A stretch of 64,000 nt of DNA from Drechmeria coniospora. Taxonomy: Eukaryota > Ascomycota > Sordariomycetes > Hypocreales > Ophiocordycipitaceae. Location: positions 434,001-498,000 of the forward strand of contig NC_054391.1 of the NCBI RefSeq assembly GCF_001625195.1. Reading direction: 5' to 3'. This document shows positions 54,407 to 64,000 of the stretch, piece after piece (within the stretch, counting starts at the first letter, position 1; each line of letters starts with the position of its first letter). The translations under genes and the position numbers were made by a program. The notes under the pieces are model-generated. The model saw only the letters and a list, made by a program, of their open reading frames with translations. It was not told where the DNA came from and ran no database searches.

Positions 54407-57400
54407 CTACGGCCAAAGAAGATTATTGTTGCTATCCTCCCCACTGCCACTTGATCCCCACATCGTAAATCCAATGCTCCCAGGCGTATAATTAACAATT
54501 GTACTTAGGCGTTCGACAGTTAGTACCATGTTCCTATAAATTCGGAAGTTGTATCCACTAATTTGTACCATCGACGTAAAGACAGTGGGAGAGGCACTAT
54601 TTACTCCAGCTTGCAAAGGGAACGTAATAACGCCGTTGATGGGGATGTTATGTATCCCAAGGTCATACTCCATTACCTGCCAGCTTAAAAAAATGACAGG
54701 CGAAGAGAAAGTACTTCCATTAATAGAAAGTCCGCCATTAGCATTGTATGGGAAATGTAGGACTGGAAAGTATGCGTAAAGATGTCCCGTAAATGGGACG
54801 CAGCCGTTGTTACTAACACGTATCTGGTTATTATTTGCTACTAGATAAGTAATATTGGGCGTAATGCAAGGCGTCTCAGTAGTAATAATAATACTCATGG
54901 TACACGAATGAGTACAGCCTACTAGCGGCGTTGTAGTAGTCGTGCCATTTGCGGAAACTGGAACAGTAGTTGTAATAGCCGTATCAGGAATGAGCGTTGT
55001 AATGATGATAGACGTAATGCAGTTGGTTGTGCATCCTGGAAGCGGTACGATTGTCGATGTCCCAGCCGTTTGGCCCGAAGTTCTTCGCGTTGTAGCGCTA
55101 AAGATAGGAGGTGTTGTAATAATGATGGATGTAACGCAGTTAACTGTACATCCTGGAGGTGGCAAGATTGTCGATGTACCGGCAGTCGGACCTAGTGTCG
55201 TCGATGTTGTTCCACTGAAAGCGGGAGGCGTTGTGACAATAATGGACGTTATACAGTTGGTCGTACAACCAGCGGGCGGCAAGATCGTAGATGTGCCAGC
55301 AGTTGGACCTAGTGTAGTTGATGTTGTTGCGCTCAAGGCAGGAGGTGTCGTAATGATAATGGACGTTACGCAGTTGGCTGTACATCCAGGAGGCGGTAGG
55401 ATAGTCGACGTACCGGCAGTTGGGCCGAGTGTTATCCTTGTTGTTGCTCTTAACGTAGGAGGTGTTGTAACAATAATTGACGTCATGCAGTTTGTCGTAC
55501 AACCAACAGGCGGCAAGATTGTCGACGTACCAGCAGTAGGACCAAGTGTCGTTAATGTTGTTGCGCCCAAGATAGGAGGTGTCGTGACAATAATGGTCGT
55601 TAGGCAGTTGGTTGTACATCCGGGTGTTGGCAGGATTGTCGATGAACCGGCGGTTGGCCCTAGTGTGGATATCGTTGTTGCGCCCAAGGTAGGAGGTGTC
55701 GTGATGATAATGGATGTTACGCAGTTGGCTGTACATCCAGGAGGCGGTAGGATAGTCGACGTACCGGCAGTTGGGCCGAGTGTTATCCTTGTTGTTGCTC
55801 TTAACGTAGGAGGTGTTGTAACAATAATTGACGTCATGCAGTTTGTCGTACAACCAACAGGCGGCAAGATTGTCGACGTACCAGCAGTAGGACCAAGTGT
55901 CGTTAATATTGTTGCGCCCAAAATAGGAGGTGTCGTGACAATAATGGTCGTTAAGCAGTTGGTTGTACATCCGGGTGTTGGCAGGATCGTCGATGAACCG
56001 GCGGTTGGCCCTAGTGTGGATATCGTTGTTGCGCCCAAGGTAGGAGGTGTCGTGATGATAATGGACGTTACACAGTTGGTTGTACATCCAACAGGCGGGA
56101 GGATCGTCGACGTACCGGCAGTTGGGCCAAGTGTTATCCTTGTTGTTGCTTTCAAAGTAGGAGTTGTCGTAACAATAATGGTCGTAAAGCAGTTGGTTGC
56201 ACATCCGGGAGATGGCAAAATCGTCGATGTACCGGCGGTTGGGCCTAGCGTGGATATTATTGTTGCCCCAAATGTAGGAGGCGTTGTGATGATAATGGTC
56301 GTTATGCAGTTGGTCGTACAGCCAGGAGGCGGCAAGACAGTCGAAGTACCTGCAGTTGGGCCCACTGTTGTAGATGTTGTTGCGCTTAAGGGAGGAGGCA
56401 TTGTAACAAAAATAGAAGTTATGCAGTTGGTTGTACATCCAGGGATTGGCTGCATCGTTGATGTACCGGCAGTGGGTCCTATGGTTGTTATTGTCGTAGC
56501 GCTCAAAGTAGGCGGCGTTGTTACAATAATGGACGTTACGCAGTTCATCGCACATCCGAGAGACGGCAAGATCGTCGACGTACCAGCACTTGGACCAAGT
56601 GTTGTGACGGTGCTTAAGACGCCTGTAGCAGTAACAACAATCCTAGTGGGACAGAATCCGGTGCACCCAAGAGAGGGTAAAATAGTACTAGTCCCGACAG
56701 TTGGACCGAGAGTCGTTTCAGTTATTACACCTCCAGTAGGCAGTACAGTTACAACAATGGACGTTACGCAGTTAATCACGCATCCAAGAGGCGGTAAGAT
56801 CGTTGACGTACCAGCAGTTGGACCAAGCGTCGTAACGGTGCTTAAGACGCCTGTAGCAGTAATAACAATCCTAGTAGGACAGAATCCGGTGCAACCAAGA
56901 GAGGGGAAAATAGTACTAGTCCCGATAGTTGGACCAAGAGTAGTTACAGTTATAACACCTCCAGTAGGTGTAACAGTTACGATAATCTGTGTATAGCAGT
57001 TTATAGTGCATCCTAGTGTTGCTGGAATAGTGCTCGTCCCAGCAGTTGGGCCAAACGTTGTAATAGTACTTAAGCTGCCTGTAGCTGTAACGATAATTCT
57101 AGTGGGACAGAATCCAGTACACCCAAGAGAAGGGAAAATAGTACTAGTCCCAACAGTCGGACCAAGAGTGGTTTCAGTAATTAAACCTCCAGTAGGTGTA
57201 ACAGTTATGATAATCTGTGTATAGCAGTTTACTGTGCATCCTGATGTTGGTGGAATGGTGCTTGTCCCAGCAGTTGGGCCGAAGGTTGTAATAGTACTCA
57301 AGCCGCCTGTAGCTGTAACGATAATTCTAGTGGGACAGAATCCAGTACATCCCAGAGAGGGGAAAATAGTACTAGTCCCGACAGTCGGACCAAGAGTGGT

Positions 57401-60400
57401 TTCAGTTATTACACCTCCAGTAGGCAGTACAGTTACAACAATGGACGTTACACAGTTAATCACGCATCCAAGAGGCGGCAAGATCGTCGACGTACCAGCA
57501 GTTGGACCAAGCGTTGTGACGGTGCTTAAGACGCCTGTAGCAGTAACAAGAATCCTAGTAGGACAGAATCCGGTGCATCCAAGAGAGGGTAAAACAGTAC
57601 TAGTCCCGACAGTTGAACCGAGAGTGGTTTCAGTTATTACACCTCCAGTAGGCAGTACAGTTACAACAATGGACGTTACGCAGTTAATCAAGCATCCAAA
57701 AGGCGGCAAGATCGTCGACGTACCAGCAGTTGGACCAAGCGTTGTGACGGTGCTTAAGACGCCTGTAGCAGTAACAACAATCCTAGTAGGACAGAATCCG
57801 CTGCAACCAAGAGAGGGTAAAATAGTACTAGTCCCAACTATGGGTCCAAGAGTAGTTTCAGTTATTAAACCTCCAGTAGGTGCAACAGTTACGATAATTT
57901 GTGTATAGCAGTTTACAGTGCATCCTGGTGTTGGTGGAATAGTGCTCGTCCCGGCTGTTGGGCCAAATGTTGTAATAGTACTTAAGCTGCCTGTAGCTGT
58001 AACGATAATTCTAGTGGGACAGAATCCAGTACACCCAATAGAAGGGAAAATCGTACTAGTCCCAACAGTCGGACCAAGAGTAGTTTCAGTTATGATACCT
58101 CCAGTAGGTGTAACAGTTACGATAATCTGTGTATAGCAGCTTATAGTGCATCCTGGTGTTGGTGGAATGGTGCTTGTCCCAGCAGTTGGGCCGAACGTTG
58201 TAATAGTACCTAAGCCGCCTGTAGCTGTAACGATAATTCTGGTGGGACAGAATCCAGTACATCCAATAGAGGGGGAAATAGTACTAGTCCCGAGAGTTGG
58301 ACCAAGAGTGGTTTCAGTTATTATCCCTCCAGTAGGTATAACAGTTACAACAATGGACGTTACGCAGTTAATCACGCATCCAAGAGGCGGCAAGATCGTC
58401 GACGTACCAGCAGTTGGACCAATCGTCGTGACGGTGCTTAAGACGCCTGTAGCAGTAATAACAATCCTAGTGGGACAGAATCCGGTGCAACCAAGAGAGG
58501 GGAAAATAGTACTAGTCCCGACAGTCGGACCAATAGTAGTTTCAGTTATTACACCTCCAGTAGGTAAAACAGTTACGATAATCTGTGTATAACAGTTTAC
58601 TGTACATCCTAATGTTGGTGGAATGGTGCTTGTACCTGCAGTTGGGCCAAACGTTGTAATAGTACTTAAGCTGCCTGTAGCTGTAACGACAATTCTAGTA
58701 GGACAGAATCCAGTACACCCAAGAGAAGGGAAAATCGTACTAGTCCCAACAGTCGGACCAAGAGTAGTTTCAGTTATTACACCTCCAGTAGGTGTAACAG
58801 TTATGATAATCTGTGTATAGCAGCTTATAGTGCATCCTGGTGTTGGTGGAATGGTGCTTGTCCCAGCAGTTGGGCCAAACGTTGTAATAGTACTTAAGTC
58901 GCCTGTAGCTGTAACCATAATTCTGGTGGGACAGAATCCGGTACATCCAATAGAGGGGAAAATAGTACTAGTCCCGATAGTTGGACCAAGAGTGGTTTCA
59001 GTTATTATCCCTCCAGTAGGTATAACAGTTACAACAATGGACGTTACGCAGTTAATCACACATCCAAGAGGCGGTAAGATCGTTGACGTACCAGCAGTTG
59101 GACCAAGCGTCGTAACGGTGCTTAAGACGCCTGTAGCAGTAATAACAATCCTAGTGGGACAGAATCCGGTGCAACCAAGAGAGGGTAAAATAGTACTAGT
59201 CCCGACAGTCGGACCAAGAGTGGTTTCAGTAATTAAACCTCCAGTAGGTGTAACAGTTACGATAATCTGTGTATAGCAGTTTACTGTGCATCCTGGTGTT
59301 GGTGGAATGGTGCTCGTCCCAGCAGTTGGGCCAAACGTTGTAATAGTGCTTAAGCTGCCTGTAACTGTAACGACGATTCTGGTGGGACAGAATTCAGTAC
59401 ACCCAAGAGAAGGGAAAATAGTACTAGTCCCGACAGTCGGACCAAGAGTGGTTACAGTTATAACACCTCCAGTAGGTGTGACAGTTACGATAATCTGTGT
59501 ATAGCAGTTTATAGTGCATCCCGGTGTTGGTGGAATGGTGCTCGTCCCGGCTGTTGGGCCAAACGTTCTAATAGTGCTTAAGCTGCCTGTAGTTGTAACG
59601 ACAATTCTAGTGGGACAGAATCCAGTACACCCAAGAGAGGGAGAAATAGTACTAGTCCCAACAGTCGGACCAATGGTAGTTTCAGTTATAACACCTCCAG
59701 TAGGTGTAACAGTTACGATAATCTGTGTATAGCAGTTTACTGTGCATCCTGATGTTGGTGGAATGGTGCTCGTCCCGGCTGTTGGGCCAAACGTTGTAAT
59801 AGTGCTTAAGCTGCCTGTAGCTGTAACGACAATTCTAGTGGGACAGAATCCAGTACACCCAAGAGAGGGAGAAATAGTACTAGTCCCAACAGTCGGACCA
59901 ATGGTAGTTTCAGTTATAACACCTCCAGTAGGTGTAACAGTTACGATAATCTGTGTATAGCAGTTTATAGTGCATCCTGATGTTGGTGGAATAGTGCTTG
60001 TCCCGGCTGTTGGGCCAAACGTTGTAATAGTGCTTAAGCCGCCTGTAGCTGTAACGATAATTCTAGTGGGACAGAATCCAGTACATCCAAGAGAGGGGAA
60101 AATAGTACTAGTCCCGACAGTCGAACCAAGAGTAGTTTCAGTTATAACACCTCCAGTAGGTGTAACAGTTACGATAATCTGTGTATAGCAGTTTATAGTG
60201 CATCCTGATGTTGTTGGAATGGTGCTCGTCCCAGCAGTTGGGCCAAACGTTGTAATAGTACTTAAGCTGCCTGTAGCTGTAACTACAATTCTAGTGGGAC
60301 AGAATCCAGTACACCCAGGAGAGGGGAAAATAGTACTAGTCCCAACAGTCGGACCAAGAGTAGTTTCAGTTATGACACCTCCAGTAGGTATAACAGTTAT

Positions 60401-63400
60401 GATAATCTGTGTATAGCAGTTTACAGTGCATCCTGGTGTTGGTGGAATGGTGCTCGTCCCAGCAGTTGGGCCAAACGTTGTAATAGTACTTAAGCTGCCT
60501 GTAACTGTAACGACGATTCTGGTGGGACAGAATTCAGTACACCCAATAGAAGGGAAAATCGTACTAGTCCCGACAGTCGGACCAAGAGTAGTTACAGTTA
60601 TAATACCTCCAGTAGGTGTAACAGTTACGATAATCTGTGTATAGCAGTTTACAGTGCATCCTAATATTGGTGGAATAGTGCTCGTCCCAGCAGTTGGGCC
60701 AAACGTTGTAATAGTACTTAAGCTGCCTGTAGCTGTAACGATAATTCTGGTGGGACAGAATCCGGTACACCCAAGAGAGGGGAAAATAGTATTAGTACCA
60801 ACAGTTGGCCCAATAGTAGTTTCAGTAATTACACCTCCAGTAGGTGTAACAGTTACGATAATCTGTGTATAGCAGTTTACTGTGCATCCTGATGTTGGTG
60901 GAATGGTGCTTGTCCCAGCAGTTGGGCCGAACGTTGTAATAGTACTCAAGCCGCCTGTAGCTGTAACGATAATTCTAGTGGGACAGAATCCAGTACACCC
61001 AAGAGAGGGGAAAATGGTACTAGTCCCTACAGTAGGCCCAAGAGTAGTTTCAGTAATTATACCTCCAGTAGGTGTAATAGTTACGATAATCTGTGTATAG
61101 CAGTTTACAGTGCATCCTAATATTGGTGGAATAGTGCTCGTCCCAGCAGTTGGTCCAAACGTTGTAATAGTACTTAAGCTGCCTGTAGCTGTAACGATAA
61201 TTCTGGTGGGACAGAATCCGGTACACCCAAGAGAGGGGAAAATAGTATTAGTACCAACAGTTGGCCCAATAGTAGTTTCAGTAATTACACCTCCAGTAGG
61301 TGTAACAGTTACGATAATCTGTGTATAGCAGTTTATTGTGCATCCTGGTGTTGGGGGAATAGTACTTGTCCCAGCAGCTGGGCCAAACGTTGTAATAGTG
61401 CTTAAGTTGCCTGTAGCTGTAACGACAATTCTGGTGGGACAGAATCCAGTACACCCATCAGATGGTAAAATAGTACTAGTCCCGACAGTTGTCCCAAAAG
61501 TAGTTTCAGTTATAACACCTCCAGTAGGTGTAACAGTTACGATTATTTGTGTATAGCAGTTTATAGTGCATCCTGGTGTTGGTGGAATGGTACTTGTCCC
61601 GGCTGATGGGCCGAACGTTGTAATAGTACTTAAGCTTCCTGTAGCTGTAACGATGATTCTAGTAGGACAGAATCCATTACACCAAACAGAGGGAAAAATA
61701 GTACTAGTCCCGACAGTCGGACCAAGAGTAGTTTCAGTTATAACACCTCCAGTAGGTATAACAGTTACAATAATCTGTGTATAGCAGTTTACTGTGCATC
61801 CCGGTGTTGGTGGAATGGTGCTCGTCCCGGCTGTTGGGCCAAACGTTGTAATAGTGCTTAAGCTGCCTGTAGCTGTAACGATAATTCTAGTGGGACAGAA
61901 TCCAGTACAACCAAGAGAGGGGAAAATAGTACTAGTCCCAACAGTCGGACCAAGAGTAGTTTCAGTTATAACACCTCCAGTAGGTGTATTAGTTACGATA
62001 ATCTGTGTATGGCAGCTTATAGTGCATCCTGGTGTTGGTGGAATGGTGCTTGTCCCAGCAGTTGGGCCAAACGTTGTAATAGTGCTTAAGTCGCCTGTAA
62101 CTGTAACGACGATTCTGGTGGGACAGAATCCAGTACACCCAAGAGAAGGGAAAATAGTACTAGTCCCGACAATCGGACCAAGAGTAGTTACAGTTATAAC
62201 ACCTCCAGTAGGTGTAAAAGTTACGATAATCTGTGTATAGCAGTTTATAGTGCATCCCGGTGTTGGTGGAATGGTGCTCGTCCCGGCTGTTGGGCCAAAC
62301 GTTGTAATAGTGCTTAAGCTGCCTGTAGCTGTAACGACAATTCTAGTGGGACAGAATGCAGTACACCCAAGAGAGGGGAAAATAGTACTAGTCCCAACAG
62401 TCGGACCAACAGTAGTTTCAGTTATAACACCTCCAGTAGGTGTAACGGTTACGATAATCTGTGTATAGCAGTTTACTGTGCATCCTGATGTTGGTGGAAT
62501 AGTGCTTGTCCCGGCTGTTGGGCCAAACGTTGTAATAGTACTTAAGCTGCCTGTAGCTGTAACGATAATTCTAGTGGGACAGAATCCGGTACACCCAAGG
62601 GAGGGGAAAATAGTACTAGTCCCAACAGTTGGACCAAGAGTAGTTTCAGTTATTACACTTCCAGTAGGTATAACAGTTACAATAATCTGTGTATAGCAGT
62701 TTACTGTACATCCTGATGTTGGTGGAATAGTGCTTGTCCCGTCCGTTGGGCCAAACGTCGTAATAGTGCTTAAGCTGCCTTTAGCTGTAACGATAATTCT
62801 AGTGGGACAGAATCCGGTACACCCAAGAGAGGGAAAAATAGTACTAGTCCCAACAGTTGGACCAAGAGTTGTTTCAGTTATTTCCCCTCCAGTAGGTGTA
62901 ACAGTTACGATAATCTGTGTATAGCAGTTTACAGTGCATCCTGGTGTTGGTGGAATGGTGCTTGTCCCAGCAGTTGGGCCAAACGTTGTAATTGAACTTA
63001 AGCCGCCTGTAGCCGTGACGACAATTCTAGTAGGACAGAATCCGGTACATTCAAGAGAGGGGAAAATAGTACTGGTCCCAATAGTTGGACCAAGAGTAGT
63101 TTCAGTTATAATACCTCCAGTAGGTGTAATAGTTACGATAATCTGTGTATAGCAGTTTACTGTGCATCCTGATGTTGGTGGAATAGTGCTCATCCCGGCT
63201 GTTGGGCCGAACGTTGTAATAGTACTTAAGCCTCCTGTAGCTGTAACGATAATTCTAGTGGGACAGAATCCGGTACACCCAATAGAGGGGGAAATAGTAC
63301 TAGTCCCGACAGTTGGACCAAGAGTGGTTTCAGTAATTACACCTCCAGTAGGTGTAACAGTTACGATAATCTGTGTATAGCAGTGTACTGTGCATCCTGA

Positions 63401-64000
63401 TGTTGGTGGAATGGTGCTTGTACCAGCAGTTGGGCCAAACGTTGTTATAGTACTATAACCACCTGTAGCTGTAACAATAATTCTGGTTGGGCAGAATCCG
63501 GTGCAACCCGAAGACGGTAATATAGTACTCGTCCCAACAGTTGGACCAAAGGTAGTTTCAGTCATAAACCCTCCAGTAGATACTGCAGTTACAATAATTT
63601 GTGTATAGCAGTTTCCTGTACATCCTGATGTTGGTGGAATGGTGCTTGTGCCAGCAGTTGGACCAAACGTCGTAGTAGTACTATATCCGCCTGTAGCTGT
63701 AACAATAACTTTTGTAGGGCAGAATCCGGTGCATCCAGAAGAGGGTATAATAGTACTAGTCCCAGCTGTTGGCCCAAAGGTAGTTTCAGTTATAAAACCT
63801 CCGGTAGGTGCTACAGTTACAATAATTAGTGTATAACAGTTTACTGTGCATCCAAATGTTGGTGGAACAGTACTCGTCCCAACGGTTGGGCCAAACGTTG
63901 TAATAGTGCTAAAGCCGCCTGTGGTGGTAACTATAATCCTAGTGGGACAGAATCCGGTGCATCCGGTGGATGGTAGAATTGTACTTATGCCAGTAGTTGG
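54407..64000 (-). CDS. Giant CX3C-repeat secreted-type protein, 5' end beyond the window (at least 3,197 residues)
   Basis: The frame is open from the window edge (64,000, in phase) to TAG at 54,407-54,409; no start codon lies between 63,565 and 64,000, and the repeat pattern runs straight through, so the gene is partial. From 64,000 to about 56,600 the unit is a 76-residue dimer of two CX3C monomers (GPTAGTSTIPPTSGCTVNCY, then GPTVGTSTIFPSLGCTGFCP). From about 56,500 to 55,000 it becomes 37-residue monomers (GCTTNCITSIIVTTPP). The end is the same C-terminal domain family as gene 34,052-48,269 (NITYLVANNNQIRVSNNGC, then LGIHNIPINGVITFPL) finishing NNNLLWP, without a GPI signal. A signal peptide and possibly WTGT repeats should lie upstream. 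It faces gene 1 tail-to-tail. A wall or extracellular adhesin-like role is inferred. Confidence 0.85.
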   Translation of the reverse strand, partial: PTTGISTILPSTGCTGFCPTRIIVTTTGGFSTITTFGPTVGTSTVPPTFGCTVNCYTLIIVTVAPTGGFITETTFGPTAGTSTIIPSSGCTGFCPTKVIVTATGGYSTTTTFGPTAGTSTIPPTSGCTGNCYTQIIVTAVSTGGFMTETTFGPTVGTSTILPSSGCTGFCPTRIIVTATGGYSTITTFGPTAGTSTIPPTSGCTVHCYTQIIVTVTPTGGVITETTLGPTVGTSTISPSIGCTGFCPTRIIVTATGGLSTITTFGPTAGMSTIPPTSGCTVNCYTQIIVTITPTGGIITETTLGPTIGTSTIFPSLECTGFCPTRIVVTATGGLSSITTFGPTAGTSTIPPTPGCTVNCYTQIIVTVTPTGGEITETTLGPTVGTSTIFPSLGCTGFCPTRIIVTAKGSLSTITTFGPTDGTSTIPPTSGCTVNCYTQIIVTVIPTGSVITETTLGPTVGTSTIFPSLGCTGFCPTRIIVTATGSLSTITTFGPTAGTSTIPPTSGCTVNCYTQIIVTVTPTGGVITETTVGPTVGTSTIFPSLGCTAFCPTRIVVTATGSLSTITTFGPTAGTSTIPPTPGCTINCYTQIIVTFTPTGGVITVTTLGPIVGTSTIFPSLGCTGFCPTRIVVTVTGDLSTITTFGPTAGTSTIPPTPGCTISCHTQIIVTNTPTGGVITETTLGPTVGTSTIFPSLGCTGFCPTRIIVTATGSLSTITTFGPTAGTSTIPPTPGCTVNCYTQIIVTVIPTGGVITETTLGPTVGTSTIFPSVWCNGFCPTRIIVTATGSLSTITTFGPSAGTSTIPPTPGCTINCYTQIIVTVTPTGGVITETTFGTTVGTSTILPSDGCTGFCPTRIVVTATGNLSTITTFGPAAGTSTIPPTPGCTINCYTQIIVTVTPTGGVITETTIGPTVGTNTIFPSLGCTGFCPTRIIVTATGSLSTITTFGPTAGTSTIPPILGCTVNCYTQIIVTITPTGGIITETTLGPTVGTSTIFPSLGCTGFCPTRIIVTATGGLSTITTFGPTAGTSTIPPTSGCTVNCYTQIIVTVTPTGGVITETTIGPTVGTNTIFPSLGCTGFCPTRIIVTATGSLSTITTFGPTAGTSTIPPILGCTVNCYTQIIVTVTPTGGIITVTTLGPTVGTSTIFPSIGCTEFCPTRIVVTVTGSLSTITTFGPTAGTSTIPPTPGCTVNCYTQIIITVIPTGGVITETTLGPTVGTSTIFPSPGCTGFCPTRIVVTATGSLSTITTFGPTAGTSTIPTTSGCTINCYTQIIVTVTPTGGVITETTLGSTVGTSTIFPSLGCTGFCPTRIIVTATGGLSTITTFGPTAGTSTIPPTSGCTINCYTQIIVTVTPTGGVITETTIGPTVGTSTISPSLGCTGFCPTRIVVTATGSLSTITTFGPTAGTSTIPPTSGCTVNCYTQIIVTVTPTGGVITETTIGPTVGTSTISPSLGCTGFCPTRIVVTTTGSLSTIRTFGPTAGTSTIPPTPGCTINCYTQIIVTVTPTGGVITVTTLGPTVGTSTIFPSLGCTEFCPTRIVVTVTGSLSTITTFGPTAGTSTIPPTPGCTVNCYTQIIVTVTPTGGLITETTLGPTVGTSTILPSLGCTGFCPTRIVITATGVLSTVTTLGPTAGTSTILPPLGCVINCVTSIVVTVIPTGGIITETTLGPTIGTSTIFPSIGCTGFCPTRIMVTATGDLSTITTFGPTAGTSTIPPTPGCTISCYTQIIITVTPTGGVITETTLGPTVGTSTIFPSLGCTGFCPTRIVVTATGSLSTITTFGPTAGTSTIPPTLGCTVNCYTQIIVTVLPTGGVITETTIGPTVGTSTIFPSLGCTGFCPTRIVITATGVLSTVTTIGPTAGTSTILPPLGCVINCVTSIVVTVIPTGGIITETTLGPTLGTSTISPSIGCTGFCPTRIIVTATGGLGTITTFGPTAGTSTIPPTPGCTISCYTQIIVTVTPTGGIITETTLGPTVGTSTIFPSIGCTGFCPTRIIVTATGSLSTITTFGPTAGTSTIPPTPGCTVNCYTQIIVTVAPTGGLITETTLGPIVGTSTILPSLGCSGFCPTRIVVTATGVLSTVTTLGPTAGTSTILPPFGCLINCVTSIVVTVLPTGGVITETTLGSTVGTSTVLPSLGCTGFCPTRILVTATGVLSTVTTLGPTAGTSTILPPLGCVINCVTSIVVTVLPTGGVITETTLGPTVGTSTIFPSLGCTGFCPTRIIVTATGGLSTITTFGPTAGTSTIPPTSGCTVNCYTQIIITVTPTGGLITETTLGPTVGTSTIFPSLGCTGFCPTRIIVTATGSLSTITTFGPTAGTSTIPATLGCTINCYTQIIVTVTPTGGVITVTTLGPTIGTSTIFPSLGCTGFCPTRIVITATGVLSTVTTLGPTAGTSTILPPLGCVINCVTSIVVTVLPTGGVITETTLGPTVGTSTILPSLGCTGFCPTRIVVTATGVLSTVTTLGPSAGTSTILPSLGCAMNCVTSIIVTTPPTLSATTITTIGPTAGTSTMQPIPGCTTNCITSIFVTMPPPLSATTSTTVGPTAGTSTVLPPPGCTTNCITTIIITTPPTFGATIISTLGPTAGTSTILPSPGCATNCFTTIIVTTTPTLKATTRITLGPTAGTSTILPPVGCTTNCVTSIIITTPPTLGATTISTLGPTAGSSTILPTPGCTTNCLTTIIVTTPPILGATILTTLGPTAGTSTILPPVGCTTNCMTSIIVTTPPTLRATTRITLGPTAGTSTILPPPGCTANCVTSIIITTPPTLGATTISTLGPTAGSSTILPTPGCTTNCLTTIIVTTPPILGATTLTTLGPTAGTSTILPPVGCTTNCMTSIIVTTPPTLRATTRITLGPTAGTSTILPPPGCTANCVTSIIITTPPALSATTSTTLGPTAGTSTILPPAGCTTNCITSIIVTTPPAFSGTTSTTLGPTAGTSTILPPPGCTVNCVTSIIITTPPIFSATTRRTSGQTAGTSTIVPLPGCTTNCITSIIITTLIPDTAITTTVPVSANGTTTTTPLVGCTHSCTMSIIITTETPCITPNITYLVANNNQIRVSNNGCVPFTGHLYAYFPVLHFPYNANGGLSINGSTFSSPVIFLSWQVMEYDLGIHNIPINGVITFPLQAGVNSASPTVFTSMVQISGYNFRIYRNMVLTVERLSTIVNYTPGSIGFTMWGSSGSGEDSNNNLLWP
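56600..64000 (-). repeat. 228-bp higher-order coding repeat (about 32 copies)
   Basis: The dimer period of 228 bp is very regular: a plus-strand frame broken by a TAG in each dimer recurs at 59,286, 59,514, 59,742, 59,970 and so on. A few dimers (for example around 56,760, 57,435, 57,663, 58,347 and 59,031) have a variant monomer (NCVTSIVVTV) that removes the plus-strand stop. Confidence 0.93.

Noticed and set aside
54942..56996. Plus-strand open frame of 684 codons and the regular 72-codon frames that follow
   Set aside because: Antisense of the minus-strand giant gene; the 228-bp recurrence simply reports its dimer period.

Overview
The window is from a filamentous ascomycete, most likely a Sordariomycete. 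The evidence is short GT-AG introns of 60-106 nt with CTRAY-type branch points, a GC-rich gene-bearing half, and proteins typical of Pezizomycotina: a Prp2/Cdc28 spliceosomal DEAH helicase, an Scj1-type ER DnaJ, a DUF3824 protein and a PAN-like type II membrane protein. The genus cannot be read from the sequence; the GTAC-rich spacers suggest Hypocreales, but only weakly. No telomeric array is visible.

Layout. (1) 1-2,000 is GTAC-rich minisatellite. (2) 2,000-19,000 is GC-rich and carries six supported genes: a small secreted 4-Cys protein (3,833-4,313, one intron); the PRP2/DHX16-like helicase (minus, 4,831-7,911) divergent from the SCJ1-like gene (8,565-9,953, two introns); a DUF3824 protein (minus, 10,341-13,466, one inferred intron); a metal-dependent amidohydrolase (16,142-17,293); and a type II membrane protein with a PAN-like domain and a 26-residue serine tract (minus, 17,990-18,966, one intron). 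(3) 19,000-22,500 is gene-free and GTAC-rich with several minisatellites. (4) 22,500-64,000 is AT-richer accessory DNA: divergent Ty1/copia gag copies, small LTR families, RT and RNase H scraps, a RecQ helicase relic, an element with terminal inverted repeats, and a family of giant secreted threonine-rich repeat proteins.

The repeat-protein family is the main discovery. Gene 1 (plus, 34,052-48,269) is reconstructed here with a first exon encoding a signal peptide and a 64-nt intron, giving 4,717 residues: signal peptide, about 26 ALS-like repeats of 35 residues with a WTGT motif, about 95 repeats of 37 residues each carrying a Cys-x3-Cys loop, then a conserved C-terminal domain of about 150 residues with no GPI signal. 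Gene 2 (minus, 54,407 to beyond 64,000) has at least 3,197 residues, with the CX3C array organised in 76-residue (228-bp) dimers and the same C-terminal domain family. At least five broken relatives lie nearby (21.9, 25.4, 29.0-31.0, 31.4 and 53.6 kb), several ending exactly at an LTR or a gag-pol fragment. Adhesins and retrotransposons have evidently been breaking and recombining with each other here. The 242-residue secreted Cys-rich protein at 50,755-51,483, just downstream of an LTR, is a separate candidate effector.

The left half is ordinary conserved gene space; the right half is a fast-evolving compartment. Introns, starts and repeat counts were worked out by eye; domain names rest on recognised motifs, not on database searches.
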